Assembly (NCBI GenBank): GCA_033675265.1
Contig: JAUJYZ010000593.1
Coordinates: 1-64,000 of the forward strand
From: Actinostola sp. cb2023
Lineage: Eukaryota > Cnidaria > Anthozoa > Actiniaria > Actinostolidae
DNA: 64,000 nucleotides
Reading direction: 5' to 3'
Shown: piece after piece, positions 12,547-63,952 of the stretch
Layout of the letters: every line of letters begins with the position of its first letter
How positions within the stretch are numbered: position 1 is the first letter of the stretch
Position numbers and translations under genes: made by a program
Notes under the pieces: model-generated
Told to the model about the DNA's origin: nothing
The model's database searches: none
Seen by the model: only the letters and a program-made list of their open reading frames with translations

Positions 12547-14015
12547 AGGCCTACAAATTAATGACGCGAAATCCTCTTTGCCTGTAATAAGCATTTCCAA
12601 GCATAAAACTATGTTCGGTCATTTCTAAATAAAGCGACAAGATAGAGCATGATTGTTTTCATTACACAAGTTACGTTCGTACCATAATAAGACGAACGAC
12701 GTCGTTCGCCGCGAAGGCATCTTGTTACAAGGTAAATGTGTTGAGCATTTGTACATCTCTGTACTTTTATGGTAAAGGCCGGTAAGGTTTCGAAACCTAT
12801 GCTTTGAGTATATTTAATTCGCAAGTGGCATTTCCATGTCTTGGCGGATATATTTTAGAATAACCTACGAAAGAAACGAATAGCAGAACACTAGAGCCGT
12901 GCGACTTCAAAACGGCTTACGGTTCCAGTTCAAAGTACCATAATTTATTTTACCAAAGTGAAAAGTAATAGTGAATTGTACAACAAAAATTATCCATATG
13001 CGTTTTAGTATTTATTTCCACAGTTGCTTGTTCATTTGAGTTGATTTATAAAGCTTGTAGTTCTTGATATCCTCTCTCTGTGACGTCTCGGTTGATTTGA
13101 TTGACAGATCCAACGAACTTACCCTAGGTACAGGTAGCTCCCCTTTTATAGTGCGCCCTCGTGTTTAATGTAAGGCTACTGTAAGGTCTTTAGTTGTACT
13201 TACAGACAATGTAGAGTGCATCCTCATTTTGATTGATCCAATATGGCGGATGTCATTCGAGTGGAAATGCATGATGGGTAGGTAGGTACCAGTCTCTCTC
13301 GCGAAATGACTTTCTCTTTGTTGACTCAGTTACTGATCTCAAAATACATCGAGTGTCTTGCATTTTAACGATTCATCCGTGATTTTGTTCTATGCATTCC
13401 CATCAGTAACAACACCAAAATAAAGTGTTGTAGCCTAAACTTTGGCCTAAACTGGAATCAGTTGACGTTCATTTACACTACAAAGGAACTTTAAAAGCAC
13501 TAATGGAATCTTGATAGCTATCTCTATTTGTTACGAAATCTCTTGACTATAGTTCGATCTAACGTCTCTCTGAAGGTCACCAGAACATTTTCTTTTCTAG
13601 AACGTCTTCAAACGGGATATAAAAGAAAATAGTTTCTCTCAAGGTCATTCAAGGTCAAGGTCAAGCCTTAACGTTCTTTTTGATGCTGTAAAAGGTCAAA
13701 ATCAAAACAGCATTGTATTATTTAGTTATCTGGCAATGTAATAGTAACAATTAGACAATATGTGTGTAAATTATACTTCATTATTCTACTTGGAAGGCCA
13801 AAATGGGTCATTTCTATTTTGAGCCTCGCTTTCATGTAATAAACCCCCTTTAATGGGTCTTATAGTGATTTTTGACGGTGTTTCCATATCCAGATCTTTT
13901 CTACACATCATAAGCTACCTCTGTGCCAAATTTGGTGCTTTCTTCACAAAGTGCAGCAATTTGCTAAAATTTGCACATATCCGCCGGACTATATGGTTGT
14001 GAAAGAAAGTAGCGA
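12547..14015. other. Non-coding stretch, left arm
   Basis: No exon-like sequence is recognised. AT-rich unique DNA matches 20,100-21,550 in the right arm with scattered substitutions and a deletion near 13,120 (AACTTACCCTAGGTACAGG is partly missing at about 20,990). Confidence 0.45.
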
Positions 14016-14908
14016 CTGGGGTGACCGTGTACACCCTGCACACCATAGTACATCCTTATACGCCCTCCATACCCTTGTACTCCCTCCACATGCACTTTTA
14101 CTTGCATGGTGACCGTGTATACCCTGCACACCATAGTACATCCTTATACGCACTCCATACCCTTGTACTCCCTCCACATGCACTTTTACTTGCATGGTGA
14201 CCGTGTATACCTAGCTGCACACCATAGTACATCCTTATACGCCCTCCATATACCCTTGTACTCCCTCCACATGCACTTTTACTTGCATGGTGACCGTGTA
14301 TACCCTGCACACCATAGTACATCCTTATACGCCCTCCATACCCTTGTACTCCCTCCACATGCACTTTTACTTGCATGGTGACCGTGTATACCCTGCACAC
14401 CATAGTACATCATTATACGCCCTCCATACCCTTGTACTCCCTCCACATGCACTTTTACTTGCATGGTGACCGTGTATACCCTGCACACCATAGTACATCC
14501 CTATACGACCTCCATACCCTTGTACTCCCTCCACATGCACTTTTACTTGCATGGTGACCGTGCACACCCTGCACACCATAGTACATCCTTATACGCCCTC
14601 CATACCCTTGTACTCCCTCCACATGCACTTTTACTTGCATGGTGACTGTGTACACCCTGAATACCATAGTACATCCTTATACGACCTCCATACCCTTGTA
14701 CTCCCTCCACATGCACTTTTACTTGCATGGTGACCGTGTACACCCTGTACACCATAGTACATCCTTATACGCCCTCCATACCCTTGTACTCCCTCCACAT
14801 GCACTTTTACTTGCATGGTGACCGTGTATACCCTGCACACCATAGTACATCCTTATACGCCTTCCATACCCTTGTACTCTCTCCACATGCACTTTTACTT
14901 GCATGGTT
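14016..14908 (+). repeat. 88-bp minisatellite, left copy (about 10 units)
   Basis: Head-to-tail 88-bp units beginning GGTGACCGTGTATACCCTGC and ending TTTTACTTGCAT, with few substitutions and two small insertions. Both strands show many overlapping 60-70 codon frames, all explained by the repeat. Confidence 0.95.
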
Positions 14909-15261
14909 TTCCACATACGATTTGTTTTAAAAATTGCCACTGGATATTAACAGACAAACTTCAAATCTAAAAAAAACATCGAAGAAAGTATATCTTATAC
15001 CTTACCATATTGGAAATCCTCGTGTTTAAGCTAATGAGATTATTAGTTTTAACAATAGAAAATGTAAACAAAAAACATGGGCGTGTCCAGACTTTAACCA
15101 ATCATAGCAAAGCTAATTTGATTGATGTTCGTCTAGACTGCACGGTCACGGCACGGCACCTCGTTAGAAAAAAGAAAAACGAAGATATATATGAGATATT
15201 GAAACTTCACATTTTCTTATATAAGCCACAATTATCTGTTGGCGTGATTCATCATAACTGA

Positions 15262-15350
15262 ATAATAATAATAATAATAAATAACATTTATATAGCGCCT
15301 TAACTATTAAAATATTCTAAAGCGCTTTACATTGATGATACTAATTAAAA
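15262..15350 (+). mobile_element. Short 'TATAGCGC...AAAGCGCTTTACA' interspersed repeat
   Basis: AATAAT repeats are followed by TTTATATAGCGCC and AAAGCGCTTTACA. This conserved tail is recalled from non-autonomous retroelement ends in several invertebrates, from general knowledge only. A mirrored copy lies at about 18,690-18,775 in the right arm. Confidence 0.5.
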
Positions 15351-16858
15351 GTGTAAAAAAGAAAAAAGAAACCTAGAAAACTATAAAATATATATAGTTG
15401 AAAGTCAATATATAACTGAATAATTAAATTGACTATTATTATAAATAATAATAAATATTATTAACCTGTAGATTGTCTGGGCACTTATAAGAATGTGTCA
15501 ACGTTTTCAACCAAGGCGTTCCTGGCTTATATTAGATTGGAACTGGTACCTTAAAAACACAAACCACGAAGTCAAAAACTTATTTACATATCTGGATAAG
15601 TGTGGAGAATTACCTGGAATAAATCTGTTGAGATGATGATAAAATGATTCTACAGTGAAGTACAGCCCTTGCACATCTTAGCCACTGGCGATGAGACTTT
15701 TGTGCGCCGTCTACCTCATTGCAAAATTGAATGGCTTCTGGTTTTGGATGCGCGCAGGCAACAGAATATTGCTGGTCTTGCCAGATATACCAGATTCTGT
15801 CCTTTTCCAGAAGTGGCACACCTAATGTACGATCTCAGTAAGGTATCTAATAACTCTAAAGCCTACGGCAAAACGTCGAACTACTGAACTTAATGTTCAG
15901 TCGAACCTATTAATTTTGAAATAGGTTCAAGCCAAGTCGGAAATTACAACTCTGGGGCAACTTTGCCACAACGCACAAATGCCTTTTCAATCACAAAACG
16001 TCGTTCTAACTCACAATTAAAAGGTTCGACTGACTTAAGCTCATGGTTAGTTCGACGTTTGTCCTTGGCCTTAGTTTATAGTTGACTCGGGCCATTTTCT
16101 TTGTTATCCATAAGACTTTATCTCCCATAAAGATCTAAATTGAATTGCTTATTATGAATTCATAGGGCAATACGGTATCTGGATACGTTGTCAACTGTAA
16201 ACTAAGTCAGTTAATTACGTCGGTAATCAACTCTTACTGAGATAAGCCTTTGCAGCGATAGAGTAAAGCCAGCCCTTCTTTCGTAACCCAGTCAAGAATT
16301 GAGGATGCACTGATACGTCACGTGATCGATTTTGACCAATAAGAGCTAAGGAACATTTCATTTCGAATTATCTATTCATCCTCTTTAAATAAAGTCTATT
16401 ATTATTACTCGGCGGGCTGCCTGTGGCAGACGCCGAGTTTTAAAATGGGCTTTCTTTTTCTTCGTCCGTCACAAATTGGCAAGTCGTCATGACAACGCAT
16501 GCGCTCAAACGTATATCGCAGGCTCATACGAGACGTGCACGTTTTGACTCATTCGATTCGATGAACTGGGAATCTTCCTCTTTCGGACTAAGCTCATGAC
16601 AAACTGAAGTCATTTTGTCGATAACTGATCGCTAGCTTGCTGGTAGATACTCTCAGAGAATGATCACATATTTTCTACAAGAAACTCAACAAAGCCAATA
16701 AGCCGACCCGCACTGCGAAAGTAATCGTAACGAGACGTTGTCTAGACATCACTACACAACAACATAACACCAGCCGAGAAAACGCTCTCAGAGCGTCTTG
16801 TTATTATTATTATTAGGCTTGACATTTTGGGTAGTCGCTTACGGGAGGTTCGACTGTA
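15351..16858. other. Diverged inner portion of left arm
   Basis: No gene. It aligns with 17,148-18,690 on the other strand at visibly lower identity than the outer arms, with many substitutions as well as indels (for example 16,400-16,600 against 17,410-17,610). It contains GTTCGACTG/CAGTCGAAC words near 15,897 and 16,025 related to the central terminal repeats. Confidence 0.6.
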
Positions 16859-17147
16859 TATACTGTATATACGCGGTTTTCCAATAGTATCTCTCACAAC
16901 ACAACGGAAGAAAAAAAAAAAGAAAAAAGAAAAAGAAAAAAAAGAACAAAAAAAGGAGGAAAAAGAATTAGGGGAAGGAAAAAGAGAGAGTATTTGGAAA
17001 CCGGAACACGCAAATACTGGATGCTACGTCCCTGTACGATTAGACCATAAATGATGTTGGTAATCGTTGAAATAGATGATGATGATAACTTTTTTTAATA
17101 CGGGATGTCTTCACATTGTGCTCTTCCAGAGAGTCGTTATACAGTAA
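16859..17147. other. Spacer at the centre of the palindrome
   Basis: About 289 bp that do not fold back on the arms. It begins with alternating TA-rich sequence, continues with an A-rich purine tract (about 16,905-16,995) and ends with GATGAT repeats and unique sequence. On both sides the arm starts with the same inverted terminal motif, TACAGTCGAACCTCCC on one side and TACAGGCGAACCTCCC on the other. This is the end of a mariner/pogo-like MITE family also seen at 36,518-36,722. Confidence 0.85.
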
Positions 17148-19123
17148 TACAGGCGAACCTCCCTTAAGCGACTACCCAAAATGTTTGCCTAATATAAATC
17201 TAATAGCACAAGCGCCTGAGAGCGTTTCTCAGGGCTGGTGTTTATGTTGTTGTGTAATGTGATGTTCTGACAACGTTTCGTTACGTTACTTTTGCAGTGC
17301 GGGTCGTCTTATTGGCTTGTTGAGTTCTGTAGAATTTATGTTATGTTTTCTCTGGAGTGTTCTACCAGCAGCTAGCTAATCATTTTCTTTTTTTTGACTT
17401 GTTGTTTGTCATGAGGTTAGTTTTTTTGAGGTTGCTTCCCAGTTCTTTTTTTGAATGTTTTTCAAAAGGTGCACGTTTCGTATGATTCTGCGATATGTTT
17501 GAGCCGCATCGTTGTCATTACGAACTTGCCAATTGGTGACGGAACGTTTGAGAAGAAAGACCATTATAAAACTCGGCGTCTGCCAGAGGCATCACCCACC
17601 CCCGCCCGCCGATAATAATAATTGACTTATTTCAGAGGATGAAGAGCTAATTCGAAAATGAAATGTTCCTTTAGCTTTATTGGTCAAAATCGTCACGTGA
17701 CGTATCAGTGCATCCTCAATTCTTGACTAGGTTACGAAATAAGGCTGGCTTTTTAACTCTATCGCTGCCAAAGGCTATCTTCAGTAAGAGTTGATTACCG
17801 CGTACTTAAACTGACTTAGTTTACAGTTGACAACGTATCCAGATACCATTGCCCTATGAATTCATAATAAGCACATTCTATTTAGGTTTCTTTTATGAGA
17901 TAACAGTCTTATGGATAACAAAGAAATGGCCCGAGTCAACTATAAACTAAGGCCAGAGGACCAACTCGAAACTAACCAGATCTTAATCGTCGAACCTTTT
18001 AATTTGTGAGTTAGAACGACGTTTTGTGATTGAAAAGCATTTGTGCGTTGTGGCAAAGTTTGCCCCAGAGTTGTAATTTCACGGGGGGGAGCTTGGCTTG
18101 AAACCTATTTCAAAATTACTTTCGACTGAACATTAAGTTCAGTATTTTTTCGACGTTTGCCGTTAGGCTTTAGAGTTATTAGATACCTTACTGATATCGT
18201 AACATTAGGTGTGGCCACTTCTGAAAAGGACAAATGCTGGTATATCTTGGCAAGAACGAGCAATATTCCTGTTGCCTGCTCGCATCCAAAGACCAGAAGC
18301 CCTTCAATTTTGGCATGAGGTAGACGGCGCACAAAGTCTCATCGCCAGTTGCTAAGAGGGGCAAGTGCTTACTTTCACTTAGAATCATTTTATCATCATC
18401 TCAACAGATTTATTGTAATTCTCCACACTTATCCAAATATGTAACTAAGTTTTTGACTTCGTGGGTTTGTGTTTTTAAGGTACCAGTTCCAATCTTAATA
18501 TCAAGCCAAGGACGCCTTGGTTGAAAACGTTTGACACATTCTTATAAGTGCCCAGACAATCTACAGGTTATATAATATTTATTATTATTTTACTAATAGT
18601 CAATTTAATTATTCAGTTATATTTGACTTTCAACTATATATATTTTATAGTTTTCTAGGTTTTCTTTTTTCTTTTTTACACTTTTAATTAGTATCATCAA
18701 TGTAAATCGCTTTAGAATATTTAATATGTTAAGGCGCTTTATAGAATGTTATTTATTATTATTATTATTATTTCAGTTATGATGAATCACGCCAACAGAT
18801 AATTGTGGCTTATATAAGAAAATGTGAGTTTCAATATCTCATATATATCCTTCGTTTTTCTTTTTCTAACGAGGTGCCGTGCCGTGACGTGCAGTCTAGA
18901 CGAACATCAATCAAATTAGCTTTGCTATGATTGGTTAAAGTCTGGACACGCCCATGTTTTTTGTTTACATTTTCTATTGTTAAAACTAATAATCTCATTA
19001 GCTCTTAAACACGAGGATTTCCAATATGGTAAGGTATAGATATACTTTCTTCGATGTTTTTTTAGATTTGAAGTTTGTCTGTTAATATCCAGTGGCAATT
19101 TTAAAACAAATCGTATGTGGAAA

Positions 19124-20098
19124 ACCATGCAAGTAAAAGTGCATGTGGAGAGAGTACAAGGGGTATGGAAGGCGTATAAGGATGTACTATGGTGTGCAGG
19201 GTATACCACGGTCACCATGCAAGTAAAAGTGCATGTGTACTATGGTGGAGTACACGGGGTATGGAGTGGCGTATAAGGATGTACTATGGTGTACTATGGT
19301 GTACACGGTCACCATGCATGTGGAAGTACGGTAGGAGGGCGTAAAGTGCATGTGGAGGGAGTACAAGGGTATGGAGGGGTCGTATAAGGATGTACTATGG
19401 TATTCAGGGTGTACACAGTCACCATGCAAGTAAAAGTGCATGGTGGAGGGTGAGTACAAGTAAAAGGTATGGAGGGCGTATAAGGATGTACTATGGTGTG
19501 CAGGGTGTGCACGGTCACCATGCAAGTAAAAGTGCATGTGGAGGGAGTACAAGGGTATGGAGGTCGTATAGGGATGTACTATGGTGTGCAGGGTATACAC
19601 GGTCACCATGCAAGTAAAAGTGCATGTGGAGGGAGTACAAGGTATGGAGGGCGTATATGATGTGCAGGGATACACGGTACTATGGTGTGCAGGGTATACG
19701 TATAACGGTCACCATGCAAGTAAAAGTGCATGTGTGGAGGGAGTACAAGGGTATGGAGGGCGTATAAGGATGTACTATGGTGTGCAGGGTATACACGGTC
19801 ACCATGCAAGTAAAAGTGCATGTGGAGGGAGTGGACAAGGGTATATGGAGGGCGTATAAAAAGGGATGTAGGGAGTATGGTGGGCGCAGTACTAGGTATA
19901 CACGGTCACCATGCAAGTAAAAGTGCATGTGGAGGGAGTACAAGGGTATGGAGGGCGTATAAGGATGTACTATGGTGTGCAGGGTATACACGGTCACCAT
20001 GCAAGTAAAAGTGCATGTGGAGGGAGTACAAGGGTAAGTGCGGGTATGGAGGGCGTATAAGGATGTACGTATATGGTGTGCAGGGTGTACACGGTCAC
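19124..20098 (-). repeat. 88-bp minisatellite, right copy, scrambled
   Basis: Reverse complement of the same 88-bp units, but several are broken by partial duplications, deletions and small insertions (for example 19,205-19,350, 19,440-19,470, 19,645-19,710 and 19,840-19,895). The left copy is regular. The disorder could be real or an assembly error in a repeat. Confidence 0.9.
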
Positions 20099-23000
20099 CC
20101 CAGTCGCTACTTTCTTTCACAACCATATAGTCCGGCGGATATGTGCAAATTTTAGCAAAATTGCTGCACTTTGTGAAGAAAGCACCAAATTTGGCACAGA
20201 GGTAGCTTATGATGTGTAGAAAAGATCTGGATATGGAAACACCGTCAAAAATCACTATAAGACCCATTAAAGGGGGTTTATTACATGAAAGCGAGGCTCA
20301 AAATAGAAATGACCCATTTTGGCCTTCCAAGTAGAATAATGAAGTATAATTTACACACATATTGTCTAATTGTTACTATTACATTGCCAGATAACTAAAT
20401 AATACAATGCTGTTTTGATTTTGACCTTTTACAGCATCAAAAAGAACGTTAAGGCTTGACCTTGACCTTGAATGACCTTGAGAGAAACTATTTTCTTTTA
20501 TATCCCGTTTTGAAGACGTTCTAGAAAAGAAAATGTTCTGGTGACCTTCAGAGAGACGTTAGATCGAACTATAGTCAAGAGATTTCGTAACAAATAGAGA
20601 TAGCTATCAAGATTCCATTAGTGCTTTTAAAGTTCCTTTGTAGTGTAAATGAACGTCAACTGATTCCAGTTTAGGCCAAAGTTTAGGCTACAACACTTTA
20701 TTTTGGTGTTGTTACTGATGGGAATGCATAGAACAAAATCACAGATGAATCGTTAAAATGCAAGACACTAGATGTATTTTGAGATCAGTAACTGAGTCAA
20801 CAAAGAGAAAGTCATTTCGCGAGAGAGACTGGTACCTACCTACCCATCATGCATTTCCACTCGAATGACATCCGCCATATTGGATCAATCAAAATGAGGA
20901 TGCACTCTACATTGTCTGTAAGTACAACTAAAGACCTTACAGTAGCCTTACATTAAACACGAGGGCGCACTATAAAAGGGGAGCTACCTGGATCTGTCAA
21001 TCAAATCAACCGAGACGTCACAGAGAGAGGATCTCAAGAACTACAAGCTTTATAAATCAACTCAAATGAACAAGAAACTGTGGAAATAAATACTAAAACG
21101 CATATGGATAATTTTTGTTGTACAATTCACTATTACTTTTCACTTTGGTAAAATAAATTATGGTACTTTGAACTGGAACCGTAAGCCGTTTTGAAGTCGC
21201 ACGGCTCTAGTATTCTGCTTTTCGTTTCTTTCGTAGGTTATTCTAAAATATATCCGCCAAGACATGGAAATGCCACTTGCGAATTAAATATACTCAAAGC
21301 ATAGGTTTCGAAACCTTACCGGCCTTTACCATAAAAGTACAGAGATGTACAAATGCTCAACACATTTACCTTGTAACAAGATGCCTTCGCGGCGAACGAC
21401 GTCGTTCGTCTTATTATGGTACGAACGTAACTTGTGTAATGAAAACAATGCTCTATCTTGTCGCTTTATTTAGAAATGACCGAACATAGTTTTATGCTTG
21501 GAAATGCTTATTACAGGCAAAGAGGATTTCGCGTCATTAATTTGTAGGCCTGGATAAGAAGTACGGATTTTGATTGGATTCGCGTCATACATTTCGGTGG
21601 CGTTGCGTGACACTTAAAAAGACGGATTACGGATTTTTTGGTGATACATGGCGCGCAAAATTCAAAAAATTCTTCGGTACGCGTGGCGTGACTGAAAATC
21701 GTATAGATCTACCGAATACGAAAAATATTGACACGTCGACCGTCTATTATAACTGTTTTAGACGTAAATTTACAATTTCTTCATTGACTTTGCTGTTGAA
21801 ATGTGACTTTATTAAGAAAATTATTTTACCCCGTTGTTCAGCAATGTTCAACCATTGTCCGCCATATTCAAACTCATTATCATTCAAAAAATTGAGGGCG
21901 GAGCGATGCCCTTTTATAGTGCGCCTTCGTGTTTAAGGATTAGATGAACTAGTTATTGTTTGTTGTGATCTGTTTTGCCATCTGTTTTTAACCTTAGGCT
22001 AAGGTTTTGAAACTCAGGAAACGCTAAGCTGTGCTCGTGATAGGAATCATTCTATTCCAGCTCAAATCCAAAAATTATTTGTAAGTTTTAATATATTTTT
22101 ACGAAATAGGTTCACCTTTATTAATAGTCGTGAATAGTATATTTAAAATTAAGTTCAAGATATATCAGTTCAATCCGAACTCTTTTTATTTTTTTTATTT
22201 TTTTTAATTTTTATTTTTTTTAATGAATAATCCGAACTCAATAGAAAACCGAACCATCATATCATAGTTCAAGCCATGGCTATATAAACTATACTCAGTT
22301 ATTTTGCTACATAAAGCTATAAATATCTGTTTTATCATAGTAAGAAAAATGACAAGTCCAATAGTAGACTGGAAAAAATGTATTATCTGCCAAAAAGACA
22401 GCGATGAACTATTACAGTGTTCTGCACGTTCACAGAGAAGTGATGTGGGCGTTGGATATGAGACACTTGCATCCCATTTACAACAGTTTGCGAAACTACG
22501 TTGTTTGTCCGTACCCGTGGAACTATAGGTGCTTTAGATGAAGGGAACGGTGTTGAACGGTCTTGCCCAACATAATGCTTGCTGGCATAAGAGTTGCCGT
22601 TCAAAATTTAACAGCATAAAGCTTAAAAGAGCTCTGATCAGCTAGCATAGAGGTGATTTGAGCTTCTACAAGCCAGTTTCTTTTGCTTCTGTACACTGAT
22701 CTTTCGGAAAAAAAAAGAGCTAAGCTAGAATACATTTAAATCTAAGAAAGCTGGTCTATTTATAGGGAGCGGTGTATACACTGGGTGATATGATGTTAGT
22801 ATATATAGAGGATATTACACGGCGGTGCGAAGATATGAATTATATTTTCGAGTGGCAAAAACTATATTAACACGAGAAAATAAAATTCATATCTTCAAGC
22901 CACCGTGTAATGATCTTTTTATTATATAGACCAAAAACAATTGACGAACAAATAAATTTATTTACTACAAGTACTGAGCCCGACGTCATCGATATCCTCA

Positions 23001-23467
23001 CTAGTGAGGATATGGAAAATACGCCACTCGGGTCCCGGATGTAGTTTCGTACGAATTTTACGAGTGAGATATTTTCCAGTAAAACACTTGTGTCTATATA
23101 ATAAAATACGATTTTGAACCCACAGAGCACATCATGCTAAAAATGATCTCATTTTTGTCCGGCTAATGAAACTGTTTATACCTTGTGGATCATTAACGTC
23201 TTCAGCAAATCAATTCGTGAATAGTGTTTAGCAAACAAGTTTGAGTGTCTTCTCAAAAGTTGAGTTTTTACAACATAATTAATATCTCGAGGAATAAGTA
23301 AGGTTGCCCAGACTGTTCTTTCCCAGTAAATTGACAACTGTACAGCAAGCAACATATTTTAATGGTTTTAGGGACAGACACCCTTCAAACTCATACAAAG
23401 AATGGAAGTTGTCTTCATTAAGTTGCTGCCAGATTCCTGCCTACGTCACTGTACTGATATGTTCAAT

Positions 23468-23625
23468 AGAGTCGTTTTCGTATGAGTGGGAAAGTTACCG
23501 TGCCGTGGCGTATTGAAAGACTTTGATTGGATGAAGTGCATCTGCACGCTTTTTGATTGGTTCAGAAAGGAAGCCATTTGAGTTTCACGGTACCACAGGA
23601 TTCCCACTCATACGAAAACGTCTCT
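23468..23625. mobile_element. 158-bp MITE, AGAGTCGTTTTCGTATGAG family, right arm
   Basis: Mirror of 10,006-10,163. It is placed seven bases beyond the stop codon of the M1 gene (TGA at 23,633-23,635 on minus), so the 3' UTR is predicted to begin with a long hairpin. Confidence 0.8.
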
Positions 23626-23632
23626 AAGGTAT

Positions 23633-61743
<38,111 letters not shown>

Positions 61744-62595
61744 CAGCCAGTAAACTGCTTAGAGCCGAATCGAAGAACTCTTCCGATATGGTGCCCGTAT
61801 ACTAATAGTTGAAAGACTATATACGTTTTACTTAACCATGCATATTAGAAGATCGCGCAAGAATGTCAGTACCTGTTCTGTCGGCATATTTGTCTTTGTG
61901 AAGTGTCATGATGATTAATTCACTTGGAATTTATAGTTCGAGGACCAGTAAAAAGACCGACAAAACCGTTGAAATATTTAGGTCTTCAGGCTTTAGGCGC
62001 AACTAGCTAGTAGTACCAGTAAATGTCAAGAAATCAAGAATAGCCTTAGTTTAAGAGCGACTATCTCTAAATGTCGAGAAGAGGTGGACAAGCAGGATAG
62101 AACTGAAAAATTCTCAAACTTTGCTGGCCATTCATATTTTTAGTTTCGTCAGATTTTTATTTTAGGCGAACGCCGACCCACGTTAAAAAAGTATCAAAAA
62201 TGTTCAGTTGAAATCTAATTTAATTTAGTAACAAAAAGAGACCGAAGATTGAGTCATATCTCTGCGTGTGAGCTGTAAAGCCGAGCCGCAGGCGACGGGT
62301 TTTACACAGAGCTCGAGATTTCACCCAAACTTCCCTCGTGGTTATAATATCACGCTATGTAAACACGGGAAACGTTTTGTATTTGTTAAATATCAGTGCT
62401 GTTAGTGGGGACATGATTCTCACATTCTCGTCTAAATTCAGCTAAAAATCAATTTCTGCTACGCTCGTACGTTCTACCAAACATTACTATATGTTGCCTC
62501 TAGTGGTGTTTTTTTAAGTCTTTTATTCTCTGAACAAGTACAGGTGACACGCTGATTTGCTTGTACCAAACGAATCTTTCCAGACACGTCGACAT
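61744..62595. other. Upstream flank of the M1 gene
   Basis: No TATA box or other firm promoter signal can be assigned. AT-rich DNA only; no gene seen. Confidence 0.4.
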
Positions 62596-62599
62596 TTAA

Positions 62600-63073
62600 A
62601 TGTTAGAGTCAACCAAATATTTATTTCCGTCAGCTCCTACTAACCAATATTTTGAAAACTTACAAAAAGGTTTCGTACGCGAACTGAACAATCAAAATCT
62701 AGTTATTACATCACCATCACCAGTTACTAGTTTTGATAAAGGCAAATCATTCGCGAGGAACTACGTGATTTCAAACCAATGCAACGTCCAGTCTCTGACC
62801 GTTTCATTCCCCGTTCTCACTTCAATGATCGCGGACATTTTGGACGTGGAACGGCGAGAACAACGGACGGCAACATAATTTGTAGCCATTGTAAGAAAGT
62901 AGGTCACCGCTTCAGAACTTGTAGATAATCACGTCAACAAGAATATTCAGGCCCACCTCAACGAAATTATCGCCCTCAAAATCAGTTTCACGATAGAAAA
63001 AATCCACAAAGTCGTTTTGTTCGTTCACCTCAACGTTTTAACCAAACTCGCTTGCAACATTCAAACTATTAAT
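62600..63073 (+). pseudogene. Gag-like fragment with CCHC zinc knuckle
   Basis: After a frame change, plus-strand DNA at about 62,752-62,929 reads EELRDFKPMQRPVSDRFIPR and ends with CSHCKKVGHRFRTC, a C-x2-C-x4-H-x4-C zinc knuckle. A stop follows, then an Arg/Gln/Pro-rich tail to 63,073. This fits the C-terminal part of a retroelement gag, decayed. Confidence 0.7.
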
Positions 63074-63099
63074 GGGTTCGGGAAAATGGAAATTCCGGC

Positions 63100-63952
63100 A
63101 AAAACGATAAAACATTCAAATGATGACTGACTTATAGTAAACTGATGAAGATCATTAGATAGTTGTACTCGTGAAATGCAAGTAGGAGGATCTAAGGAAG
63201 CTAAGGGGACACGCCTAAGGCAGGTGTACCCATTTCGTACTACGTGGCTCCTTGTGCAGCGTACGTGGTTTCAGGTGTGCTAAGGTGTAAAAGAAGGTCA
63301 ACACTAATTTAGAAAATAGGAAACTTACGAAATCTAGCATCTTCACACCCCCTCCATACACACCTTTTTGTAGAACATCGAAGCAACTACCAGGAATTTT
63401 GGTTGTGTGAAAGCATTAATTACTGATGATGGCAGCAGCAGTGCGGAAACATGTCTAAGAAACTAAAAGTTGTCGTGATTTTCATCAAACTTTTGAATCA
63501 AAGATTATATCATCTACATTTTCCCAAGTTTTGTCTAGTATTCATCGTGACATTGTTGTTATTTTTGGCTCAAAGCAGCTCGCCTTTCGAGCTTGGGAAT
63601 TTGATGGTTTGATTGCCCAGTTTATAGTTTCGTGAAGGCAAAGCGGGCATTGTTAATTATCAAATAGGAGAATGTTCAACTCCAAATCGACATACCAAGA
63701 AACGATCTTGATATTTAATTTCAACTTGGCGTTTTTTTTCAGGTGCGCGAAATAAGAGAGATAGAGACCGAGTGAGACCTTACTTTGTGGTTTTCACCGA
63801 AGCCAAATAAAAACATCCAGACACATAGAAAACTGTATAAACAATTAAAAATTGACAAATATTCGATCCAATACCTTATTAGTTTGTTAACGAGCTATTT
63901 GAGAATGGATATTTGGAAATGAGGGTTAATTAGTATGCAGCCGTCATATTGG
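63100..63952. other. Intergenic DNA
   Basis: No gene. CTGATGATGGCAGCAGCAGT and GCGGAAACATGTCT near 63,422-63,455 resemble a common retroelement 3' end in invertebrates (weak). Confidence 0.35.

Larger units (their letters stand above)
1..16858 (+). repeat. Left arm of giant inverted repeat
   Basis: Bases 1-16,858 reappear as reverse complement in 17,148-33,366. Position 1 pairs with 33,366, 5,554 with 28,070, 9,998 with 23,633 and 12,609 with 21,489. Open frames in the outer arms translate identically on the opposite strand of the other arm, for example 6,345-6,617 with 27,005-27,277. Paired coordinates sum to 33,367 at the outer edge and about 34,100 near 12-14 kb, because the arms differ by indels: a few 72-bp units and a 539-bp MITE. 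The inner part, from roughly 15-16 kb, has many substitutions. The arm is cut by the window edge. Confidence 0.97.
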
